DNA of 64,000 nt from Liolophura sinensis (taxonomy: Eukaryota; Mollusca; Polyplacophora; Chitonida; Chitonidae). The translations under genes were made by a program, and so were the position numbers. The notes beneath the pieces are model-generated. The model was not told the origin of the DNA and made no database searches. It saw only the letters and a program-made list of their open reading frames with translations. Every line of letters begins with the position of its first letter. Position 1 is the first letter of the stretch. This document shows, one piece after another, positions 45,001 through 57,000 of this stretch. The DNA lies in the NCBI RefSeq assembly GCF_032854445.1, contig NC_088302.1:1178001-1242000 (forward strand), given 5' to 3'.

Positions 45001-48000
45001 TGAGAGAATATAGCCACCACCCAGTGTGCTGCTATGATGTAGTCAGAGGACTGTGCAGTCCATACAGTATGGATCTCAGCTTAGGAAGAGATATTGAGAC
45101 TCTAAAGAGACCAACAGGAACCTGGATAATAAACATGTGTTTATACTTCCCAAACACCACACCAGCTTCCTACATTCCTAGAGAGAAAGTTAATATCAGG
45201 AAAGGGTGAACCCTGCTCTGAAATTAGAACTGCGGTATAAAAAAAGTTATTAGTATGACAGGGCATTTACCATGTCAACCAGCTAATGCACAATTTAATG
45301 TATCAACCAGCTAATGCACAACATGATATATCAACCAGCCACTGCATAGCTTGATGTATCAACCAGCTAATGCATAACTTGATGTATCAACCAGTTAATG
45401 CATAACTTGATGTATCAACCAGTTAATGCATAACTTGATGTATCAACCAGTTAATGCATAACTTGTTGTATCAACCAGCTAATGCATAAACTTGATGTAT
45501 CAACCAGTTAATGCATAACTTGTTGTATCAACCAGCTAATGCATAAACTTGATGTATCAACCAGTTAATGCACAACTTGATGTATCAACCAGCTAATGCA
45601 TAGCTTGATGCATCAACCAGATAATGCATAACTTGATGTATCAACCAGTTAATGCATAACTTGTTGTATCAACCAGCTAATGCATAACTTGATGTATCAA
45701 CCGGGTAATGCATAACTTGATGTATCAACCAGTTAATGCACAACTTGATGTATCCACCAGTTAATGCATAACTTGATGTATCAACCAGTTAATGCACAAC
45801 TTGATGTATCCACCAGATAATGCATAACTTGATGTATCAACCAGGTAATGCACAGCTTGATGTATCAACCAGTTAATGCATAACTTGATGTATCAACCAG
45901 TTAATGTACAACTTGATGTATCAACTAGCTAATGCATAACTTGATGTATCAACCAGTTAATGCATAACTTGATGTATCCACCAGATAATGCATAACTTGA
46001 TGTATCAACCAACTAGATGCAGCAACTGTGTTAGTAACAAAAGTACCCAAAGCACACGCATTATTGCCGGGTTTTCTTCACAAGCAAGTTACCGCATTGA
46101 TTGGAGCATCTTTGGCCGTGTACTTAGGGTCATCAATGTTAATTTTAGCCAGGTCTTCGTCAATCTAGGAGGAGAGAAATGGTTACCCACAAAGGGTGTT
46201 ACTGGGGCTCTGAAACTCAAACTCTTGGCAACAGGGACTGGACTTGTTTACTTACCGCAGAGAATTTACAATTCAGTTTTCCTAAGTATTTCTCAAAATC
46301 CAGCTCTATATTACTAACTGCTATAGTTACATTAATAAGACGTCAAATGACAGCAGTGTACATTTATATCCATACATTTACTGAAGTTACAGAGTACCTG
46401 ACATCCTTTAAATAAATAAGAAATATATACAATTAGTTCTTCAATAACTGAAAATTAAAGTTTCTACAACCATCTATACCGGAAAACTGTTTTGAACACA
46501 AAATAATAACTTGACTTTAACATGAGAAAACGTTCCCTATATTCTACCACTGACCACTCGTGAACATCGAAAGTCATTATCAGTCACCAGTAATTTGTCA
46601 GGTAACTAATCAGAAGGTAATCTGAATGACGGACTTCAATACTACTGATTTATACAGACAAAAGCACACTTAAAGCAAAATAAGGAAAAAAATTACCGAT
46701 GACTTCCCAACAAAGGCCAAAGACACAAAAGCTTGGACACACCGGAGTTTCACCTATTCCTTATTACAACCACACCAAAATAAAGATTGACAGAAATATC
46801 ATTATCTTCTAAGCACCAAAAAATAAGTTTTCAACCAAAATTACCCAAAATTATTTGGAACAGAAAGCTGGAGTAAATGGTAGGTTTCTCATTAACACAC
46901 ATGAAAGTCAAATGTCCATTTCATTTGTCAGGTACACATATTTAATTAAGCACTCGGAATAATCCCACATGGATCAGAACAAGGTAACTTACCATGACAT
47001 GTTTACTTGTGAGGTGGAAATTCGGAATCATAGGTTCCAGGGAGTGTAGGAACTCCATCCCCCGGGCGATGTCCAATGCAAACCTTAAGGCCTGGTTCTG
47101 GTCCACCACAATACCTGGGCAACAAGCAGGTCACAATAAGTACAGTCTGTATATGTACATCTTAATACACGTTCCCCAGTGGTGGTAAACCCAACCACAA
47201 CACCTGGGCAATGAGTAGGTCACAATAAGTAGTCTGTATATGTACATCTTAATACACGTTCCCCAGTGGTGGTAAACCCAACCACAACACCTGGGCAATG
47301 AGCAGGTCACAATAAGTAGTCTGTATATGTACATCTTAATACACGTTCCCCAGTGGTGGTAAACCCAACCACAACACCTGGGCAATGAGCAGGTCACAAT
47401 AAGTACAGTCTGTATATGTACATCTTAATACACGTTCCCCAGTGGTGGTAAACCCAACCACAACACCTGGGCAATGAGTAGGTCACAATAAGTAGTCTGT
47501 ATATGTACATCTTAATACACGTTCCCCAGTGGTGGTAAACCCAACCACAACACCTGGGCAATGAGCAGGTCACAATAAGTAGTCTGTATATGTACATCTT
47601 AATACACGTTCCCCAGTGGTGGTAAACCCAACCACAACACCTGGGCAATAAGCAGGTCACAATAAGTAGTCTGTATATGTACATCTTAATACACGTTCCC
47701 CAGTGGTGGTAAACCCAACCACAACACCTGGGCAATAAGCAGGTCACAATAAGTAGTCTGTATATGTACATCTTAATACACGTTCCCCAGTGGTGGTAAA
47801 CCCAACCACAATACCTGGGCAATGAGCAGGTCACAATAAGTAGTCTGTATATGTACATCTTAACACACGTTCCCCAGTGGTGGTAAACCCAACCACAACA
47901 CCTGGGCAATGAGCAGGTCACAATAAGTACAGTCTGTATATGTACATCTTAATACACATTCCCCAGTGGTGGTAAACCCAACCACAACACCTGGGCAATG

Positions 48001-51000
48001 AGCAGGTCACAATAAGTAGTCTGTATATGTACATCTTAACACACGTTCCCCAGTGGTGGTAAACCCAACCACAACACCTGGGCAATGAGCAGGTCACAAT
48101 AAGTAGTCTGTATATGTACATCTTAACACACGTTCCCCAGTGGTGGTAAACCCAACCACAACACCTGGGCAATGAGCAGGTCACAATAAGTAGTCTGTAT
48201 ATGTACATCTTAATACACGTTCCCCAGTGGTGGTAAACCCAACCACAACACCTGGGCAATGAGCAGGTCACAATAAGTAGTCTGTATATGTACATCTTAA
48301 TACACGTTCCCCAGTGGTGGTAAACCCAACCACAACACCTGGCCAACAAGCAGGTCACAGTAAGTACAGTCTGTACATGTACTTCGTAATACACATTCCC
48401 CAGGGGTGTTAGATTTGCAATGTAGGCAGGGAACTGAAATTGGGAAAGTCTACATGGCACACAGACCCAATGTCAATATACTATCACAGGTCCATGTCCA
48501 TTGTATAGAGATATTCCCATCCAAGACTTACCTGTCTCTCCATGAAGGACATTGAAGAGTGATCCAAACGGCATGAACTGAGAGAGGATCACCAGGTTAG
48601 GGGGCTGGTTAGCACATGCCAGTACCGGCAGGATGTTAGGATGGTTGAAGATTCTGTAACAGAAATCATGGAATATGTGATCTGAATGGCATGAACTGAG
48701 AGAGGATCACCAGGTGAGGGGGCTGGTTAGCACATGCCAGTACAGGCAGGATGTTAGGATGGTTGAAGATTCTGTAACAGAAATCATGGAATATGTGATC
48801 TGAATGGCATGAACTGAGAGAGGATCACCAGGTGAGGAGGCTGGTTAGCACATGCCAGTACCGGCAGGATGTTAGGATGGGTGAAGATTCTATAACCTAA
48901 AACATGGAATATGTGATCTGAATGGCATGAACCGAGTGAGTATCACCAGGTTATGGGGCTGGTTGAAGATTCTGTAACACAAAATATATGGAATATATAC
49001 AGCCTTGCTGGACTGACATGATAAGGTACAAAGAAGCATGTAAGTATGTGTCTACAATCAGGATCTATAAGTAAGGGTTCTTCCATGAATGAAACTTTAC
49101 ATCTTCAATGAAAAAATAAGGAGAGACAGGTACAGATGGGCTCACCTGAGACGCGGGAACTCTTCCTGGAAGTCCCTGGAGGTACGGATTGTGCATTCAC
49201 GCAGACTGAGTATTTTAGCCACAATGTCATTGCCCTGCCAGGTAGCTCGCCACACCTGCATCATCAGACAGGAGAGTGCTTACATCACAGGTATGGTTTA
49301 CTAGTAAAATTAATCCGTTCAACCATGTTTTCTCATGCTTTTTTCTCATGTTTTTCTCATTGTTATCTCTGATATTTCTGTTCTAAACATGAATCCAAAA
49401 AAAGTAATTTTATGTTAGGAAAAGATTTTTTCACTGTCATTAGGACTAATAAATGTAACCCTAAAAAAAAGATGCTTAAAAAACTTTGAAAGACAGGAAA
49501 TATGCAGAAGAATTTAAATGTACAAAATGCTGTGGTAGAATAGTCCCCTAAACTGTGAGAGACTTACATCACCAGAGTGTGTGCTGGCAATGCGAGATAT
49601 AAGGTTCAACTGTTGAATGTCAATGCCTGCATGGCGAGACAGAGTAGCGTCCCCTGAAATACAAGACATAAATCTTAATCCAACCGCAACAGATAAACGA
49701 TCAGTACATATTTTACTAACACATCAAATCACTTAACAACCTTAAAGTTAAAAACTTATTACTCCTGATCTTTCATATCCTATGATATTTTGCTAAGACT
49801 AAATTCTTTAAACAAAACTTGATTCTTCAAAAAACCCTTGAGAACAGTCTTTTAACAGTTAGATACCAGTGTGCAAAAATGCTTCAAACAATCCCAACTC
49901 TAAAAGCAATCATGTTATTAACATTCACTTACAAGGTATGTACTTTCCAAAAGGGTGAAATGTTACTTTTTACTTGACTAAGCAGAAATGTTAATCATAT
50001 TTTATAGAAGTGTAGCATGATGGGATCACTTACGACTCCTGGTCTTGTAGCCCAGCCAGCTTCTGTCTTTGTAAGGGATTTTGTTCAAATCTTGACCTAA
50101 TGCTGCAGCTCTCTCTGAACAAAAGAGCAAATGATAAAAAGGGCAGTAGCCAATAGATCCCCACCCTTGCATTATTAGGAAATAAATTCCCATTTTCAGT
50201 ACATGTATGTACATGTACTAACCTCTGAATCGCAGCCAGGGCATCCAAGATGGTTGACAGAGGAACAGATAGAAGGTCACACAAATGGAAAGCTATTGCA
50301 TGTCCCTCATCAGTTTCGTGGAGGGGAATAATGTTTTCATAATTCATAATTGTATCATAATTTACAGTATACTCTATGGTGGAATTTGTTCAGGTTATAT
50401 GTCATTTGTGGGAGTCCACCAGGATACCTCACGAACAGAAATGCACAACAACAACTAATGTTTACAGTACTCATCAACCTTAACACATCACACAAACACA
50501 ACCATAATTACTTAACGTTTAAATACACACAACAACAAGAAACTTACCTTTTAACATTTTCGACAGATACGGCTTGGCTTTATCCATGGGAGATTCATTA
50601 TATTTGTTGGCAATGGCAACGATGGCTCCACTGTTAACAAGATCCTACAAGAGAAGAAAGATGCAAATACAAACATGTTCTGTAATGACATGCCGCTTCA
50701 TACACAACTGATTTGTCTAACTCAACTAAATATACTTATTTGTGATGCTTTACATAGTTCTCCTGACAACTCCACTTGTCTGTGAGCTATCTGGTGGTGA
50801 TGCTTTACATGCTTCTGAGAACTCCGCTTGCCAGTGAGCTATCTGGTACATAGTTCTGAGAACTCCACTTGTCACTGAGCTGTCTGGTAAACAGTTCTCC
50901 TGAGAACTCCACTTGTCACTGAGCTATCTGGTACACAGTTCTCCTGAGAACTCCACTTGTCACTGAGCTATCTGGTACATAGTTCTCCTGAGAACTCCAC

Positions 51001-54000
51001 TTGCCAGTGAGCTATCTGGTAAACAGTTCTCCTGAGAACTCCACTTGTCACTGAGCTATCTGGTACACAGTTCTCCTGAGAACTCCATTTGTCACTGAGC
51101 TATCTGGTACATAGTTCTCCTGAGAACTCCACTTGTCACTGAGCTATCTGGTACACAGTTCTCCTGAGAACTCCACTTGTCAGTGACCTATCTGGTAAAC
51201 AGTTCTCCTGAGAACTCCACTTGTCACTGAGCTATCTGGTACATAGTTCTCCTGAGCACTCCACTTGCCAGCGAGCTATCTGGTACACAGTTCTCCTGAG
51301 AACTCCACTTGTCACTGAGCTATCTGGTACATAGTTCTCCTGAGAGCTCCACTTGTCACTGAGCTATCTGGTACACAGTTCTCCTGAGAACTCCACTTGT
51401 CACTGAGCTATCTGGTACACAGTTTTCCTGAGAACTCGACTTGTCAGTGAGCTATCTGGTAAACAGTTCTCCTGAGAACTCCACTTGTCACTGAGCTATC
51501 TGGTAAACAGTTCTCCTGAGAACTCCACTTGTCACTAAGCTATCTGGTACATAGTTCTCCTGAGAACTCCACTTGTCACTGAGCTATCTGGTACATAGTT
51601 CTCCTGACAACTCCACTTGTCACTGAGCTATCTGGTACACAGTTCTCCTGAGAACTCCACTTGTCACTGAGCTATCTGGTACACAGTTCTCCTGAGAACT
51701 CCACTTGTCACTGAGCTATCTGGTACATAGTTCTCCTGAGAACTCCACTTGTCACTGAGCTATCTGGTACACAGTTCTCCTGAGAACTCCACTTGTCACT
51801 GAGCTATTTGGTACACAGTTCTCCTGAGAACTCCACTTGTCACTGAGCTATCTGGTACATAGTTCTCCTGAGAACTCCACTTGTCACTGAGCTATCTGGT
51901 ACACAGTTCTCCTGAGAACTCCACTTGTCAGTGATGCTTTACATAGTTCTCCTGAGAACTCCACTTGTCACTGAGCTACCCGGTACACAGTTCTCCTGAG
52001 AACTCCACTTGTCACTGAGCTATCTGGTACATAGTTCTCCTGAGAACTCGACTTCTCACTGAGCTATCTGGTACATAGTTCTCCTGAGAACTCCACTTGT
52101 CAGTGACAGACATGATTGTGGTGAACCAAGAAAATAGCTGAAATTTACTATCATAGCCCAAAAAGGCCGGGGTCCAGGGGCCGCCTTCGACAGAGCATGA
52201 ACCACTTGTCTGGCTGTGACATACACAGATTTATTATAAAATCCCAGTATTTCCTTGACTGATAAAAACGATATTTTCACTAATTAGATATCACTTTTGT
52301 TATTACATTTTGCTATTACACTGCTGGAGACCATGAAATCTTCATGGACTGCACTTCTGCACAATATATAGTTCGCCAACAAAAGAGGTAGAAATTCTTC
52401 ATGTACTTAATTTACCTAAATACCTATATTGCATTGGCATTAAGCACCTTTGTATAATTACTTACAGACAGCGTTTAAAACTGTAAAAAAGTTGTGTGAG
52501 CGTGGATGTGAACGAAATTGCATCGCATATGAATAGAATCAGAAATACAACAAAGATAGCACATTGCTTATTTTTTTCACAGATGCAACAGATAAACTGA
52601 TATGCATTTATATACACGTAGAGAAAATGTCAGCATATAAATAATTAATAGAATATTGCACAGTGAAGGTTGAATACCATAAATATTGTTCTCGTGAAAG
52701 GCAGAAATGATAACCCACTCGACGCTTCGAACAATATTTATGGTACTGAACCTTCACTGTGCAATATCCTCTATTAACCATCACTGGGTCAAAGGATGCC
52801 TATATTGTTGATCAAATAACAAATTTGACCACACAATGCAAAAGCACAGATTCCATGGTCAAAACTTGTGCCAAATGAATATTAGAACATATTGCAATGT
52901 CAAAAGAGCAACATTTATTTGGAGGCTTGGAGCAGTGATGCTTCAGCATTATCAGTCAAGCAGAGAAGAAGGGGTGTATACCTCAGCAATGTGGTCCTGC
53001 TGCCAGAAACAGGCGTAGTGGAGAGGAGTGTTCCCATGCTCATTGATTGCATTGATGTTGGCCTTATTGTGAAGTAGCTGCGAACAGAGGTGTCAGATTT
53101 AACATTATACACAGACATGGAAATCGGTTAAAAACCAATCAGTTAAAACCGCAGAATATACAACAGAATGAGAAAATAATACATGTACTTCCACAATGAT
53201 TTAGAATACCCAAAACGACCACAATTTTCATCCATGACTAACTTGCCCAATTTTCCTGGTTCTGAGAGTTCTGCTGATTGGATGTTTTGACATTGGTTTG
53301 CATGGAACATGAGCTGATATTCTACCGGAAAATTGCATGTTTCAGCACCTACAATAATATTTTGTGACATTTATTTGTCTCTAAAAGTAAACTTTTGTGG
53401 GCAGAATTTTAGGAAATTTAGAATACATCTATAAATGTGTATGATATCAGATTTCTTGTGTGATTTCAAACCCAAGTGAACCCAAGGCAGTGCCTGCAGC
53501 CTAACTCTGTGACAGAACTGAGCCGGCACCAGCTCCCCCAGGAGCCCAAGCTGAAGCTGCTCATCTCCTGCAGACTGGTTTGGCTGGTTATATGATAACT
53601 GAGCAGTCCTTCTGACATGTCTGACCTATTAATCCACCTCTGAGGCACACATGTAGTATCACACTGGTTTGTTTACCCTCGGGCTATATACATGTACATA
53701 AATGTTACACACTGAACCACCACCGAACATTGTGTCATGAAGTTGGCTAAATGTCAGTGTTCCAGTCCACTACAGGTGTAACCTTACAGTCAGCTTCATT
53801 TCCACTATTATACCTGGTCTAGGTGATGCCTGACGGGCCAGCTGTTGGTGCTACTGTTGTCAGATCAGATATTTATTGGACATACAAGCACATGTACACG
53901 CATAAAGGTGAAGATAAATGTGCCAAGACATCATCTTGTTTGGTAGGCATGCCTGGTGAAATCGTCCAAATGATTCTGTCTAGTTTCCTCAACCCAATTC

Positions 54001-57000
54001 ATCACATGAATGGTGCTTATGAAGGTTACAGAACGCAGTACACCAATGGCCACTGACCTGACAGTCTGTAGTGTAGCCTTTAATACACAGCATCTGGCAC
54101 CAGCAATTCAGCCCATGCTCATGGTACATGTATACAGAAATGTCAGTACTTATCTTTTACCAGTATAACACAAAATGTGATTACTCCGAGTGAAATCTCT
54201 ACTGCCATAAGAACCCACAAACAGTTTGGCATGAAAAATCAAACAACTAAAGGTCAGACAACAAAGTACTTCAGCTAAGCAATCTGCAAATCTGCAATCT
54301 ATCTAGACAAGTTGATCATCTCTGAAGCCAAGAAGCTTCTACTCTCAAACCAAGCACACTACATGTACATGTAGTGCATGGATTAAATCCATAGATTTAG
54401 CCACAGTTTGAAATCAGGCCATCTCATTTCCAATTTTCTCCTATTTGCCCTATTTCTCCCAGGTTAATTTTGTCAGAATAGGATGTCTCACACACACTGA
54501 GTTACCCCCCTGGCTAAATTCATGGTTAAAAGTAATCTACAGGTGGCACTCAGAAGCATAGCCTACTGTATGTACGTCTTGCTGTACGCAAGAGGGTGGT
54601 GAATACTTCTGAATGGTGCCACGTGTTTGTAATATGTAATCATGACAACAAAGTCCCAGGATGGTAAGACAAAATGTTTCAATCTGTTAAAACATGTTAA
54701 TTAATACATATCCAGCTTATCCATATAAAACAGACGTATAAAAGAGAAATTGCCAAGAGATGAGTAAGTTTGAAATCCCAAATCTTCGAGCCCACATGAG
54801 TAGGTTTCAGGAGATCCAGTAAAACATTTTCATGTCATTCAATACTATATTACAAGTACATGAAAGTACCATTTGCTCTAAGTGATCTGATGAGACCGAG
54901 ACTGATCTCAAAACTCCACATACAATCAGGAACAACAGAGTATGATCTAATGTAATACCCGTCTCTGGACCATAGCTGACATTCCTCCTGTCAGTGCCTG
55001 TGTGTGTGTGCGGACTTGAGGCATCTGGTAATATACGTTTGTAACTGTTTTTCTGATTTTGTCTGTTTGATTGTTTGCCTTGCCATGCTACAATAGAAGA
55101 CTTCAGATTACATGGGCGTGTGCCTGGGAGCATTTTCAATGAGTATGATGACCAAAGAAAATCACACAGAGACAGGCGGTTATTATCTTCTTTCCAAATG
55201 CATAGACACAATTTAATAGGTGGTACACACAGGCTGTTTCTGAACAGTTAACACCATTACTGGCACTCAAGGCAGGCACATGTAGGAAGTGAATATGAAG
55301 TACAAGTACACTGGTTCACTTCGTAAAGGTAAGAGACTGGGAGTGCTAAATCATGGATTGTGTATTGTTTATATCATTGGTATTTTACTCCCGGTTCTAG
55401 TATATTTCACTAATACCACTACGGTGGGAGGAAACTAGACTGTGCCTGGGGGTGTTAAATGACAGAGCCTTGCATGCCAATGGCTACTACTCAGGTGAGA
55501 ATTCCATTACACCCTACACACCATGGTGATGGCAATGATAATGGCCAACAATAGACTGTCATTATTTATGTACAATATGGGGTTGTGTAACAACTACATG
55601 TGGCCAGGTTTATTTGCGTACAATGTAATCCACCTCAGTTACTGGACAAACCTCCTGACTTCATGCCACAGGCGAATTAAGTATAGCAAGACCTGGATAT
55701 AGGAAAATGTTTCCCAAGACACTGTTACATTTACTTACCATGAGAACAATATCCCTATGTCCATGGCTAGCAGCCAGATGAAGGGCGGTGTCATCCCCCA
55801 TGTTTGTGGCGTTGATCCTCGCCCCCCTCTGGATCAGCATGTCTACAATGTTTGTACGCCCCTCCAAAGCTGCCCAGTGTAACAGACTGAACCTATGGTC
55901 ATCTCTAAAGCAGAAGAGATACAAACATTTGGATCAGCTCTGACACCATTACTAGTACCACATGTAAACTATCCAAGCACAGAAGAAAAATTCATTTTAC
56001 TCCTTCTCATAATAATGAGCCATATGAAGTGTTTTCAGCTACTAAATATGCAAACTGATTTGACTGATTTATTTATTTTATTAGGCTTTACACCAAACTC
56101 AAGATCTTTCAACTTTACCATGGCAGCCAACATTTTGGTGGGAGGAAACAGACCCTCTGCAGGATGCTGGATGAGACTCCCACATACAGCCAGAGAGTAG
56201 GCTAGCATGATGTGGACTTGAACTCACAGTGACTGCACTGTTGAGATGCTCCCGGGTTATTGTGCCATGCTGGCAAGCTAATCACCTCGGCCAGAGATCC
56301 CCAATCCCACCCCCCACCCCCAGCCAAACTGATTTGAAAAGACAAAATAACAAGCCTTAAATCAATTCTTACTCTTAAAATTCTTAACATTGAACATTAA
56401 GTATGCAGGAACTGATACTGAAAAATGACTCATATGATCAAGTATATTAAAGTACCAGTACTGTTAAAGAGAGTATGAGAAGGGAGGCACATTACATGTA
56501 GACATTTACATGCTTTTAGTTCAGAATGATTTTTGTACCAGCAGTACCACTCTTTGAAAACTTGCTTAAAATATTGCCTAAAACTGAACATGACTTTAAC
56601 ATAATTCAGGAGTGTCGGATAGCATTTTGGACACTAACACACTTATTAGTATGTTTACAAACAAAGCTGAATCCTCAGTAAATGTTTATTCACTCTGGAG
56701 TTGTTACTGTTTTACATATACATGCTGCCAACAAAAACAGTTTACAGCCTATAAGTCTGTGGACCGCTTCTCCCATTCAGACTTCCGTAAGCAATTATAC
56801 ACTCAAAAAAGCTTACTCAGCAAGTATTCAAATCCCCCTTTTAAAAACACTTTAAATAGACACAAATTGTGTATCAGTGTGAATTCAACAAGCACTGTTT
56901 ATGACGCATGGTAATTCAATGTAAAGCTCAGTATGAGCTGTATATATGTAGTTAGTTCTAACTTAGTGTGATAGGAAGGTTTAAGCCAGCAGTCCGCAGT

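Noticed and set aside
47131-48460. Minus-strand open frames of 88-180 codons with a [11 protein letters not shown] repeat
   Set aside because: They come from the 87-bp acceptor array of ILK exon 9; 3-bp unit variants make the frames appear long.
54807-55211. A 134-codon minus-strand frame in ILK intron 2
   Set aside because: No recognisable domain or repeat-free conservation signal; probably chance.
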